A DNA stretch of 49,736 nt, taken from assembly GCA_045636225.1 (NCBI GenBank), contig JAZTXB010000141.1, positions 1-49,736 on the forward strand, in the 5' to 3' direction. Of this stretch, positions 8,231 to 17,009 are shown piece by piece; position 1 is the stretch's first letter, and each line of letters opens with the position of its first letter. This DNA comes from UMGS1613 sp045636225 (lineage in GTDB: Bacteria; Bacillota_I; Bacilli_A; RF39; UBA660). The position numbers and the translations under genes were made by a program. Under the pieces are notes generated by a model that worked only from the letters and a program-made list of their open reading frames with translations, was not told where the DNA came from and searched no databases.

Positions 8231-9214
8231 ATGAAAAAAATAGTATTATTTTTTAGTTGTATTTTTATGTTGTTAGGATGTTCTAAATTTGATGATAAGG
8301 ATTTAATTAATGATTTAAATAAAAAAATTTCATCTGTGAAAAGTTATCAAATAACAGCTAATTTAGACATATATAGAAATGAGGAAAAATTTTCCTATGA
8401 TATTATATCAACCTATCAAAAGGAAGATAAGTTTAAGGTGGAGTTAATTAATAAAGAAAATAATCATAAACAAATAATTTTAAAAAATTCAAGTGCAGTA
8501 TATGTTTTAACACCATCATTAAATAAAAGTTTTAAATTTCAAAGCGATTGGCCTTATAATAATTCACAGATTTATTTATTACAACCTATAATATCTGATA
8601 TTGAAAAAGATGATAATCGAGTTTTTGTAAAAGAAGAAAAATCTTATAAAATAATAAGTTCTGTAAATTATTCTAATGAAAAGAATTTTGTAAAACAAAA
8701 TGTTTATTTTGATTCAAATGGAGATATAACAAAGGTTGAGGTTTTAGATAAAAGTGATAATGTAAAAATGAATTTAGAAATTATTAATATTGAATATGAT
8801 ATTGAATTAAAATCTGATTTCTTTGAAATTAATGAATATGAAGAAAAGGATTCTTCAAAAGAAACATTAGATACGTTTAATATTGAGGAAATTGTATATC
8901 CTATGTATGTACCCGCAGAAACATATTTAACTTCTCAAGATGTAATAGAAACAGAAAATGGTGAAAGGGTAATATTAACATTCTCAGGAGAGTCACAATT
9001 TATACTTATTCAAGAAAATTCTTTATCTAACGAAAAAGAAAGTTATGTATATGGAGATCCATATTTAATTTTAGATACTATTGGTTCGATGACGGATACA
9101 TCAGTGTCTTGGATTAGCAATGGTGTAGAATATTCAGTAATATCTGACACGATGTCTGTGGATGAACTGTTAACTGTTGCACAATCAATAGGTGTTCAAC
9201 CTGTGGGAAAATAA
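8231..9214 (+). CDS. Secreted lipoprotein, LolA-fold, GerS/YdcC-like
   Basis: A 327-aa lipoprotein: signal peptide ending in FMLLGC (cysteine about residue 17), then an unclosed beta-barrel-like domain (about 25-205, alternating strands such as YQITANLDIYR and KFKVELI) as in LolA/YdcC proteins, then a DUF4367-like C-terminal part (about 225-325) with YPMYVPAETYL. YdcC and GerS are sporulation- or germination-linked lipoproteins in other Bacillota, which fits the CwlJ and GerQ homologues nearby. The start at 8231 follows GAGGTGG. The family assignment is from pattern recognition and needs a profile search. Confidence 0.65.
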   Translation: MKKIVLFFSCIFMLLGCSKFDDKDLINDLNKKISSVKSYQITANLDIYRNEEKFSYDIISTYQKEDKFKVELINKENNHKQIILKNSSAVYVLTPSLNKSFKFQSDWPYNNSQIYLLQPIISDIEKDDNRVFVKEEKSYKIISSVNYSNEKNFVKQNVYFDSNGDITKVEVLDKSDNVKMNLEIINIEYDIELKSDFFEINEYEEKDSSKETLDTFNIEEIVYPMYVPAETYLTSQDVIETENGERVILTFSGESQFILIQENSLSNEKESYVYGDPYLILDTIGSMTDTSVSWISNGVEYSVISDTMSVDELLTVAQSIGVQPVGK

Positions 9215-9243
9215 CAAAAAAATGACAAATGTTTAAATTTTAA

Positions 9244-9271
9244 TTGAAAAAGCATAAAAACGTGTTATAAT
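9244..9271 (+). promoter_or_regulatory. Sigma-A promoter before the membrane protein gene at 9289
   Basis: TTGAAA (9244-9249), 16-bp spacer, TGT-extended TATAAT (9266-9271). Confidence 0.75.
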
Positions 9272-9288
9272 AATACATGGTGATGGGG

Positions 9289-9825
9289 ATGAAAGTAGCA
9301 AAAGTAAGAAAAAAACAAAAAGAAACAAAAGTAGTACAAGAAGAAACTTATTCAATTAAAAGTATGATTAAAATTTTATTTATTTTACTAATAGTATTTG
9401 GAGCATTTTATTTTTTAACAACATTTCTTATAAAAAATAGAGGAAATGAAGAAAATACTCCGGTATCAGTTATAGATTCATCAAAAATAATATTAAGTCA
9501 ATTGTTAAATCGTAGTGAAGAAGAGTACTATGTATTAGCAACAAAACCTAGCTTATATCAAAGTACATATATGGAAACAAACTATATAGGACTGTATAAT
9601 AATTATATAAATAAATATACTCAAAAAGAAGATACATTAACTTTTTATTATATTGATTTAGATAGCGCATTAAATAAAAAGTATTTATCTGAAGAATTAA
9701 ATATAACAGACTATCTTTCTGAGTTAAAATTAAATGATGAAGTGTTGTTCAAGATAAATGACGGAAAAATAGAAAAAACTTATGTAGGTAAAGATAAAAT
9801 TTTAGATAAATTATCAAGATTATAA
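9289..9825 (+). CDS. Membrane-anchored protein with thioredoxin-like fold lacking CxxC
   Basis: A 178-aa protein with a basic, lysine-rich cytoplasmic start, one transmembrane helix (about 25-46) and an extracytoplasmic domain. The latter half (FYYIDLD, then VLFKINDGKIEKTYVGKDKI) resembles the second half of thioredoxin folds. The place where CxxC should lie reads TKPSLYQS, so no redox pair is present. I chose the start at 9289 because GGTGAT (9279-9284) lies just upstream and the -10 box ends at 9271. Function unknown; a non-catalytic thioredoxin-like scaffold is one possibility. Confidence 0.6.
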   Translation: MKVAKVRKKQKETKVVQEETYSIKSMIKILFILLIVFGAFYFLTTFLIKNRGNEENTPVSVIDSSKIILSQLLNRSEEEYYVLATKPSLYQSTYMETNYIGLYNNYINKYTQKEDTLTFYYIDLDSALNKKYLSEELNITDYLSELKLNDEVLFKINDGKIEKTYVGKDKILDKLSRL

Positions 9826-9858
9826 AAAAGAGATTTTGAAGTGCAAAATCTCTTTTTT
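9824..9858. terminator. Bidirectional terminator
   Basis: AAAAAAGAGATTTTG (9824-9838) pairs with CAAAATCTCTTTTTT (9844-9858), serving the plus-strand gene before it and scpB on the minus strand. Confidence 0.88.
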
Positions 9859-10420
9859 ATTCGGAATATTTTGATTTAAATAAATCGTTTTCGTTATTAA
9901 TGTTATTATCAGGGTCGTCTACATTTAATTTAGGTAGTTCGGATATAGTACCTAAACCGAAGTGATCTAAAAAACTCTGAGTAATATTATATATTTTTGG
10001 TTTACCAGGTGCATCTGATTTGCCAATTTCTTCTATTAAACCTCTTATTAAAAGTTTTCTTATAATATATGAACTATTTACCCCTCTAATATTATCGATT
10101 TCTGCTCTTGTAATAGGTGCATTATATGCAATTATGGCTAATGTCTCAAGAACAGATTGGCTTAATGGCGAATTTTCTTCTTGATTTATCATTTTTTTAT
10201 AAAAACTTTTATGTTCTGGTTTTGTTGTAAGTTTAAATTTATTGCCTAAAAATTCAAGTTGAATACCTCGATTATTACTGTTATAATCATTAAATAGTTC
10301 CTTTATTAATAAACTTACATCTTCTTTGCTTTTTTCTGTTATATTGCATATTTCTTCTAGAGATAAGCCTTCTTCTCCAGATACAAATAATAAACCTTCT
10401 ATTACTGCTTTAAAATCCAT
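9857..10420 (-). CDS. scpB: Segregation and condensation protein B
   Basis: A 187-aa kleisin-associated winged-helix protein of the SMC-ScpAB condensin. The two winged helices are visible, with LSQSVLETLAIIAYNAPITRAEI and the following RGVNSSYIIRKLLIRGLIEEIG as the family signature (about 85-130). Its start codon overlaps the scpA stop by one base (TAATG), so the pair is translationally coupled. Confidence 0.95.
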   Translation of the reverse strand: MDFKAVIEGLLFVSGEEGLSLEEICNITEKSKEDVSLLIKELFNDYNSNNRGIQLEFLGNKFKLTTKPEHKSFYKKMINQEENSPLSQSVLETLAIIAYNAPITRAEIDNIRGVNSSYIIRKLLIRGLIEEIGKSDAPGKPKIYNITQSFLDHFGLGTISELPKLNVDDPDNNINNENDLFKSKYSE

Positions 10421-11142
10421 TAAAATTCACCTTTTCCTTTTATTGTGATATTTTTAAAATTGTTTTCTTGTTCAATATAAATTTCCTGGTTTTTTGACAT
10501 TGATAGTATAGCTAAAAATGTAACAACAACATATTCTTTATTAAATGTTTCAAATAAATCCTTAAAATCTATTTTATTTCTCCTTGTTAAAAGTTTTTTT
10601 ATTTCATTGCATCTTTTTCTAACACTATATTCCTTATTTGTTATTTTTGTTGTTAAAGGCTTTTCAAGTTCTTTTTTTTCTATAAATTCAGAAAATGCTT
10701 TTAATAAATCTGTTAAAGTTACTCCTAAATCTGTTTGACAGTTATCTTCTTTAAATTCACTTAAACTATTTGGTTCTTTTGTAAAAACTTCTTCTCTATA
10801 TTCTTCTAATTCTTTTAGCTTATTTGTTATATTTTTATATTGTTCATAATTTAAAAGTTTTTCTATTAAAATTTCTTTAGAATTTTCTTCATATTCATCA
10901 TCGTTAATATCTTGTTTTGGGAGAAGCGATGATGATTTTATTTCTATTAATTCTGCAGCCATAACTAAATATTCACTTGCTATATTTAAATTTAAATTTT
11001 CCATTAAATTTATGTAATTTAAATATTGTTTTGTTATTTGTTCAATATTTATATTATGAATATCCATGTTATCTTTTTTTATTAAATGAAGTAATAAATC
11101 AAGTGGACCTTCGAATTCTGGTATGTTAATGTTATATTCCAT
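10420..11142 (-). CDS. scpA: Segregation and condensation protein A
   Basis: A 240-aa kleisin subunit bridging the SMC heads. The N-terminal signature EFEGPLDLLLHLIKKDNMDI (about 9-28) and the SEYLVMAAELIEIKSSSLLP helix are characteristic, with a C-terminal winged helix. It is first in a two-gene operon with scpB and diverges from the secretion locus that begins at 11.3 kb. Confidence 0.95.
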   Translation of the reverse strand: MEYNINIPEFEGPLDLLLHLIKKDNMDIHNINIEQITKQYLNYINLMENLNLNIASEYLVMAAELIEIKSSSLLPKQDINDDEYEENSKEILIEKLLNYEQYKNITNKLKELEEYREEVFTKEPNSLSEFKEDNCQTDLGVTLTDLLKAFSEFIEKKELEKPLTTKITNKEYSVRKRCNEIKKLLTRRNKIDFKDLFETFNKEYVVVTFLAILSMSKNQEIYIEQENNFKNITIKGKGEF

Positions 11143-11286
11143 ATTTCTACAACTCCTTTAAATATTATAATTTATTTTAAAAAATAAGTAAAGTTATTGA
11201 TAGGTTAATTTTATATCAATTTTTATAAAAATCTTTCTTTTTTTAAGTCTTTATTGTATAATTGAATAATAGAGGGGATGTTAGTT

Positions 11287-12852
11287 ATGATATTAAGGAA
11301 ACCATATGCGTTTTTTATCAAAATTTTTAAACCGATTCATATATTTATGTCTGGTTTAATTGCTTTTTTGATATATAGAACCAATAATATACTAAGTTTT
11401 TTTAATGAATATATACATTCAAATGATAGTGTGATAAAACAATCTATAACAGAAAAATTAATTTCAGGTGAATTGTTTATAATTCCAATTGTTATGATAG
11501 TTTTTTGTTTAATTTTCCTAGGAATAATGTTTAATAAAAAGAAACCTATATTTTTTTATATTTTTACAATTTTTGCATTTCTTATTGTTATAATAACAAC
11601 CATATATGCTGGAAATTTTTTAAACTCGATGGAAAAAGTTGTTGTTTCAATAAAAATGGTTAAATTAATGCATGATTTAATTGTCTTAAATATGATTGTG
11701 GAAATAATTGTATTTATATTTTTGATTATTCGTGGATTGGGAATAAATTTTAAAAAATTTAATTTTGATTCTGATGTAACCAAACTTGATATAAGTGATT
11801 TAGATAAAGAAGAATTTGAATTAAGTATAAATATTGATGTAGATGCTGCTAGGAGTAAAAGAAAAAGAAAGTTAAGATATTTAAAATATATATATAAAGA
11901 AAATAAATTGATTATAAATTTAGCTGTAACTGGAGTTGCAATTTTGCTTGTTGTTATTTGCTTTGCAAGCATATTAATGAGAGAAAAGATATTGACAGAA
12001 GGCGATGTCTATAATTTGAATAAATTTAATATGATTGTTAATAATTCTAAAATATCAAAAGAAAATTATAAAGGTAAAATTTTAACTGAAAATAACTTAA
12101 TTATAGTTGATATTTCATTACAATCAAATTTTGAGGGTGTGTCATTGTTCAAAAAAGATTTCTCTTTACAAATAGGAGATGCGATTTTTTATTCTGATTC
12201 AAAATATGACAACGAATTTAAAGATTTAGGCAATACTTATAATAATAATGTTATAACTTCTGAATATGAACATTATTTGTTTGTATTTGAAGTGCCTGAT
12301 AAATATTTAACAAGTGATATGTTTTTTACTTTTAATGATCAAGGTAATAAAAGAAATATAAAATTAGAGCCTAAAAATTTGATTGGTGATGAAATTATAA
12401 TAAAAAAACAAATTACCGAATCTATTGAATTTGAAAAAACTTTGGGTAAGATATCTTTTAATATAGATAGTTATAATATCGAAAACAAATTTTTGATAAG
12501 GTATAATTTTTGTTTATCTAAGGAAGAATGCTTGATTTCAAATGAATATATTGAACCAACAATAAATGAAAATTTTGATAAAGCTGTTTTAAGATTGTCA
12601 TTGGAATATAAAAATGAAAGTAAGCTTAAACTTGATAGTTTTTATGAATTTTTTTCTAGTTTTGGCGCTATAGAATATAAAATAGGGGATAAGTGGTTTG
12701 TTCAAAATTCAAAGTTTGAAGAATTAAAAAGTAAAAAAGTAAATAATAAAAAAAATGTATACATAGGTGTTAACAGCGGAATTTTATCTGCAGAATCAAT
12801 CAAATTAGTATTTAATATTAGAAATTCAAAATATGAATATTTGTTAAAGTAG
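11287..12852 (+). CDS. Polytopic membrane protein with extracellular beta-rich domain, start of secretion locus
   Basis: I do not recognise the family. The 521-aa protein has about four transmembrane helices in the first 155 residues, a charged cytoplasmic stretch (KRKRKLRYLKYIYK), a fifth helix (about 209-231) and then about 285 residues outside the cell. That part begins FNMIVNNSKI and alternates short strands, like DUF4352-type domains; this is only a resemblance. The start at 11287 is preferred to 11278, which touches GAGGGG. It is 7 bp from the next gene and reads in the same direction as the Tad genes, so it may be an accessory envelope part of that system. Confidence 0.7.
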   Translation: MILRKPYAFFIKIFKPIHIFMSGLIAFLIYRTNNILSFFNEYIHSNDSVIKQSITEKLISGELFIIPIVMIVFCLIFLGIMFNKKKPIFFYIFTIFAFLIVIITTIYAGNFLNSMEKVVVSIKMVKLMHDLIVLNMIVEIIVFIFLIIRGLGINFKKFNFDSDVTKLDISDLDKEEFELSINIDVDAARSKRKRKLRYLKYIYKENKLIINLAVTGVAILLVVICFASILMREKILTEGDVYNLNKFNMIVNNSKISKENYKGKILTENNLIIVDISLQSNFEGVSLFKKDFSLQIGDAIFYSDSKYDNEFKDLGNTYNNNVITSEYEHYLFVFEVPDKYLTSDMFFTFNDQGNKRNIKLEPKNLIGDEIIIKKQITESIEFEKTLGKISFNIDSYNIENKFLIRYNFCLSKEECLISNEYIEPTINENFDKAVLRLSLEYKNESKLKLDSFYEFFSSFGAIEYKIGDKWFVQNSKFEELKSKKVNNKKNVYIGVNSGILSAESIKLVFNIRNSKYEYLLK

Positions 12853-12859
12853 GTGACAT

Positions 12860-13528
12860 ATGAAAAAAAATAATTTTATTATTGCTTTGATGTTAACTTT
12901 ATTTGTGTTTCCTTTTAATATAAAAGCGCTTTCTTATGGAGGTTGTGACTACTCAGAAATAGCTAAATTAAAATCTTATGTATCAAATGTAAATTTGTCA
13001 TATGATTATCGTATAATTGACAATAAAGCTTATTTTGATATTACAGTAAGCAATATGGTACCGCAGCTTTATTTTGTTGATTCGGTGACGAAACAAAACT
13101 ATATGGGTTTTGAAGGTACTGATATAACTGTAAGAGATGTTACTAATACTAGCGGTAGGTTAACTTTTTATTCTGCTCTTGAAAATTGTATGGGAATAAA
13201 AATAGGTAGTAAGTATTATAATTTACCGACTTATAATTTTTATTATTTAGATCCGTTATGTGAAGAAAACAGGGATTTTGCTTTGTGTAAAAAATGGGCA
13301 GAAGTTAATTACTCTTATGATGATTTTGAGAAATTAATAAATGAATATAATAGTTCTACGGATGAGGTTATACCAGATGATGAAATATTAGTTGAATATG
13401 AGACAACTATAGTAGATAAAATTGTAAGTTTTTACACAAAATATTATTATATTATTTTAATTGGAATAATTGTTGTTTGTGTAACTATTATGATAATAAG
13501 TAAAAGGAAGAATAGGATTGATATATAA
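12860..13528 (+). CDS. Secreted protein with C-terminal membrane anchor
   Basis: A 222-aa protein of unknown family. It has a signal peptide (about 1-23, ending FNIKA), a Cys-containing ectodomain of about 165 residues (CDYSE, ENCMG, DPLCEENRDFALCKK) and a C-terminal transmembrane helix (about 193-214) followed by a basic tail KRKNR. The topology is that of a wall-facing, membrane-held protein. It is coupled to the preceding gene by a 7-bp gap and ends at a strong terminator, so these two genes form one unit ahead of the Tad genes. Confidence 0.7.
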   Translation: MKKNNFIIALMLTLFVFPFNIKALSYGGCDYSEIAKLKSYVSNVNLSYDYRIIDNKAYFDITVSNMVPQLYFVDSVTKQNYMGFEGTDITVRDVTNTSGRLTFYSALENCMGIKIGSKYYNLPTYNFYYLDPLCEENRDFALCKKWAEVNYSYDDFEKLINEYNSSTDEVIPDDEILVEYETTIVDKIVSFYTKYYYIILIGIIVVCVTIMIISKRKNRIDI

Positions 13529-13560
13529 AAGTGAAAAAAATGCATTTTTTCACTTTTTTA
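13527..13560 (+). terminator. Terminator before the Tad pilus genes
   Basis: AAAAGTGAAAAAA, loop TGCA, TTTTTTCACTTTTTT: a perfect stem with T tail, separating the two leading membrane genes from the pilin-like gene at 13640. Confidence 0.85.
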
Positions 13561-13639
13561 AATTGTAAAAAAAAATATTATGTGGTAAAATTAATATGTA
13601 TAATGTTAACATAGTATGCGCGTAAAGTAGGTGATATGA

Positions 13640-14041
13640 TTGAAAGAAGCAATGTGGGGGTATGCTATTATTGTTTTAGGCATTTTAGCCATAGGAATAA
13701 TATGGTTTTTTGCAAATTCTACAAGAACAGATCAGCATAATTATAATTTGCTCAAAGAAACTGTTGAAGCAGCAATGTTTGATGCAGTTGATTTAGCTGT
13801 GTATAGAGATACTGGTGAAGTTGAAATAGATGAGGAAAAATTCGTTGAAAACTTTATTCGTAGATTTGCAGAAAGTGCGGAACTATCTAATACTTATGTC
13901 ATTGAAATATTTGATATTAATACTAAACCACCAAAAGTAAGCTTGAGGGTGTCTAGTACAAAAGAAACCACTGCTACAGGTGATTTGGTGGAATTTGATA
14001 TTGTTAATAATATAGATGCGATACTAGAAACAAAATATTGA
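13640..14041 (+). CDS. Tad-type minor pilin (TadE-like)
   Basis: A 133-aa small protein: MKEAMWG, then a hydrophobic helix (about 8-27) and an extracytoplasmic domain rich in acidic residues. The start is TTG, fixed by AGGTGAT five bases upstream; the ATG just before it is in another frame. The opening M-K-E-A-x-G followed by a hydrophobic segment recurs in the three short genes at 17.9-19.0 kb. It looks like a class III prepilin with a minimal leader, although the usual glutamate at +5 is missing. It sits directly before cpaB, supporting a pseudopilin role in the Tad machine. Confidence 0.65.
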   Translation: MKEAMWGYAIIVLGILAIGIIWFFANSTRTDQHNYNLLKETVEAAMFDAVDLAVYRDTGEVEIDEEKFVENFIRRFAESAELSNTYVIEIFDINTKPPKVSLRVSSTKETTATGDLVEFDIVNNIDAILETKY

Positions 14042-14054
14042 GAGGAGAATAAAA

Positions 14055-14888
14055 ATGAATAATTTTGTTATGGGGTTAAAAAAATTTTTTACAAATAAAA
14101 ACGTTGTTACAGTTTTAGGGGTTTTGCTTGTTTTGATTATACTTTTTTTTGGATATACGTCTAGTATAAAAAAACAAACACAACCTATAAATGTTCCTGT
14201 TGCTGCAAGAAAAATAAATGCAGAAACACAGATAACAAATGATGATGTTGTGTATAAAGAAATACCTGGAAGTATGGTTGGAAATGGCGTTATTACTTCA
14301 TCTATTAATTTAATTGGCAAATATACTACATTGAATGTTACTATTCCCGAGGGAAGCGTTTTCTATCAAGAATGGGTTGTAGATGCTGAAAAAATACCTG
14401 GTAATTGGATTGAACGTTTGGATCATGAATCTGGAGAATTAGGTTATTATATGGGTGTAGGAATAGAGTCTACACTAGGAAATTCCGTAAGACCAAATTC
14501 TTATATAGATATATATATGAAAGCAACTGATGAAAATGGAACTATTATGTTTGGTAAATTATTAAAAAATATAAAAGTTTTAGTTGTGCATGACGGTAAT
14601 GGGAAAAGTATTTTTAATGATATGAACGCTGTTGGGGCTCCTAGTAAGATAGGTTTTGCGGTTAGTCAAGATTTATATCTATTATTAAAAAAGGCAGAAT
14701 ATTTAAACTTGGATTTAATTATTGCGCCTAGAGGAAGTACAGTTCCAAGTCAAGATTATATAATAGTGACAAGTGCTACTTTAAGAGATTATATAGATGC
14801 ACAAACAATTACAGTTGAAGAAGACATTATTGTTGAAGAAGAAAATCCAGAAGAAAATTCAGGAGAAAATTTAGAAATAGTAGAGTAA
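14055..14888 (+). CDS. cpaB: Flp pilus assembly protein CpaB/RcpC (SAF domain)
   Basis: A 277-aa protein with one N-terminal transmembrane helix (about 16-36) and a SAF-type domain. The segment PVAARKINAETQITNDDVVYKEIP and the later GKYTTLNVTIPEGS are the usual CpaB pattern, in which beta-clip SAF repeats precede the pilus-assembly domain. It ends in a glutamate-rich tail (EEDIIVEEENPEENSGEN). In Gram-negative Tad systems CpaB assists the secretin; no secretin is found here, as expected in a monoderm. It is 4 bp from cpaF. Confidence 0.85.
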   Translation: MNNFVMGLKKFFTNKNVVTVLGVLLVLIILFFGYTSSIKKQTQPINVPVAARKINAETQITNDDVVYKEIPGSMVGNGVITSSINLIGKYTTLNVTIPEGSVFYQEWVVDAEKIPGNWIERLDHESGELGYYMGVGIESTLGNSVRPNSYIDIYMKATDENGTIMFGKLLKNIKVLVVHDGNGKSIFNDMNAVGAPSKIGFAVSQDLYLLLKKAEYLNLDLIIAPRGSTVPSQDYIIVTSATLRDYIDAQTITVEEDIIVEEENPEENSGENLEIVE

Positions 14889-14892
14889 AAAA

Positions 14893-16095
14893 ATGAATGA
14901 GAATATTTTTGAGGGGATGGACTTTGGTCCGTTAAAAGAATATTTAGAAAACGATGATGTTACAGATATCTCTTATAGTAATAATGGACAAGTGTGGTTA
15001 AAAACACTATCAAAAGGAATTTTTAGAATAGATAATCCAGAAGTAAATAATACTTTTATGGAAAAACTTGCATTTCAGTGTTCAAATGTTGTTGGAAAAA
15101 GTTTTAATGCTGCACACCCTTTTTTGGATAGTGAGAGTGCTGAACTTCGTATGAATTTTGTTCACGATTCTATAGCAAGAAATGGAATTGCATGTGTTAT
15201 TCGTAAAACACCTGCAAAGATAAGATTGGAAAGGAAAAAAATATTAAAAGAAAATTATGTTACTGAAGATATATTGGACTTTTTAATAACTTGCGTTCAT
15301 GGACATTGTAATATAATAGTTTGTGGAGAAACGGGTAGTGGAAAAACAGAGTTTGTTAAATTTTTGGCTTCAAATACTCGTGAAAATGAAAAACTTATAA
15401 CAATAGAAGATACATTAGAATTGCATTTAGATAGAATTTATCCAAATCGGGATATTGTTGCTATGAAAACAAATAATATTGCAAGTTATTCAGATGTTTT
15501 AGTTACTTGTATGAGACAAAATCCAAAGTGGATTTTGCTATCGGAGGTTCGTAGTGCGGAAGCTGTTATGGCGGTTAGAAATTCTATTTCGTCAGGACAT
15601 TATATTTTATCTACAATTCATGCAGATAAAGCGGCATCTATACCGAATCGTATGTATAGTTTGCTTGAAACAAATCAAGATATAGAACAATTTTTAAAGT
15701 CAATATATAGATATGTTCAATTGGGGATATATATTAGAGGATATCAGGATAAAACAACAAAGAGTTTTATTAGAGAAATAGCAGAAGTTACAGAGTTTTA
15801 TGTTACTTATGATAATGAAGCTAAATATAATACCCTTTATAAAAAAACACCAGATGGGAAAATATATAGAAGAAACCCAAGTAAATATTTGATTGAGTAT
15901 TTAGAAGCTCAAGGTGTTTCGCTTCCTTCGAATTTTATTAAAGAAGAGTATGAACAACAAAATGATGTTGATGAGAAACAAACTGAGGATGTTGGAGAAA
16001 GCCCAGAACTAGATACTAATACAGAAATTAATAGTGTTGAAAACACATTAGAAACTGTTTTAAAGACTCCAGTAAATGAAATAATTTTTGAATAG
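14893..16095 (+). CDS. cpaF: CpaF/TadA-type pilus assembly ATPase
   Basis: A 400-aa secretion ATPase of the VirB11/CpaF superfamily that powers pilus assembly. Motifs: Walker A GETGSGKT (145-152), Asp box LITIEDTLE (about 168-176), Walker B-like WILLSEVR (213-220, E218) and His box STIHADKA (240-247). The Walker B glycine before glutamate, usual in VGEVR, is serine here. The tail after about 355 is acidic and low complexity. TadB and TadC homologues follow at once, which marks this as the Tad motor and not the T4SS VirB11; no second VirB11-like ATPase is present, so it might serve both modules. Confidence 0.93.
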   Translation: MNENIFEGMDFGPLKEYLENDDVTDISYSNNGQVWLKTLSKGIFRIDNPEVNNTFMEKLAFQCSNVVGKSFNAAHPFLDSESAELRMNFVHDSIARNGIACVIRKTPAKIRLERKKILKENYVTEDILDFLITCVHGHCNIIVCGETGSGKTEFVKFLASNTRENEKLITIEDTLELHLDRIYPNRDIVAMKTNNIASYSDVLVTCMRQNPKWILLSEVRSAEAVMAVRNSISSGHYILSTIHADKAASIPNRMYSLLETNQDIEQFLKSIYRYVQLGIYIRGYQDKTTKSFIREIAEVTEFYVTYDNEAKYNTLYKKTPDGKIYRRNPSKYLIEYLEAQGVSLPSNFIKEEYEQQNDVDEKQTEDVGESPELDTNTEINSVENTLETVLKTPVNEIIFE

Positions 16096-16106
16096 GAGGA
16101 GAGAAA

Positions 16107-17009
16107 ATGAATCCAGTAATTATATTTATTATTTGTGCAATAATACTTGTATTCATAATATTATATAGAAGTAATACCGGAGAACAAGCTTACAAGTTTG
16201 TAAGTGTTCACGGAGAAAAATTATATAGTAAAGTAGCTCCATATACTTATAAAGAAATAAAAAAGAAAATAAAAGAACTTAATCAAGATTATACAACAAA
16301 GCAATATATAGGTCAGCTTATATTATTTGCAGCTGGTGCTGGAATAATAACTTACTTGTATTTTTATGATATTGTAATTTCAATAATATATGCAGCAATT
16401 GCTACATTTGCAGTGCCATATATAAATTATTTAAGATGTAAAAGATTGTATAGTGAGTTTGTATTTGAACAAATTCAAGTTTATACAACAAACGTAATAA
16501 TGGAGTTTGCGACTACTCAAAGCTTTGTAAAATCACTTGAAGGTGTTTATGCATCTGGAGTACTTGAAGATCCTGTAAAAGCAGATGTAAAAGTAATGAT
16601 TGATATGGCTTATGAAAATGGTACTATTAATCAATCTTTAGAATATATGAATGAAAAATATGATTATCATATGATTCGAAATATGCATCAATTGTTTCTT
16701 CAAATTACAAATGAGGGTTCTAAAGATTCGAGTGAATCACTTGAAAATATGTCACTTGACATAGATATGCTTGTTGAAAATGTTTATAGAGATAGAATGG
16801 ATAGAGCATCTTTCTATAAAAAATTTGTTGTATTTGGTTTAATCCTATATTTAATGATAGGATTAGCGCAAATAATGTTAGGTGATACTTATCAAACTAT
16901 GTTGGATTTATGGTATGTTCAGCTGTTATTACATTTAGTTGTAATAGTTAATACATATTTCTTACTTATGGGAACTAAGTTTTATAATGAGAATGTGGGG
17001 GCTGAATAA
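16107..17009 (+). CDS. tadB: TadB-like inner membrane platform protein
   Basis: A 300-aa T2SSF-type membrane protein: hydrophobic helices at about 3-20, 70-110 and, near the end, 230-255 and 268-290, with a cytoplasmic helical domain between (FEQIQVYTTNVIMEFATTQSF ... GSKDSSESLENMSLDIDMLV). This is the GspF-like platform on which the CpaF ATPase works. AGGAGG precedes the start, and its stop overlaps the start of the tadC-like gene by one base. Confidence 0.85.
   Translation: MNPVIIFIICAIILVFIILYRSNTGEQAYKFVSVHGEKLYSKVAPYTYKEIKKKIKELNQDYTTKQYIGQLILFAAGAGIITYLYFYDIVISIIYAAIATFAVPYINYLRCKRLYSEFVFEQIQVYTTNVIMEFATTQSFVKSLEGVYASGVLEDPVKADVKVMIDMAYENGTINQSLEYMNEKYDYHMIRNMHQLFLQITNEGSKDSSESLENMSLDIDMLVENVYRDRMDRASFYKKFVVFGLILYLMIGLAQIMLGDTYQTMLDLWYVQLLLHLVVIVNTYFLLMGTKFYNENVGAE

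Noticed and set aside
11257..11262. TATAAT before the gene at 11287 as a full promoter
   Set aside because: The -10 box is good, but no -35 box is visible at 16-18 bp, so a complete promoter is not claimed.
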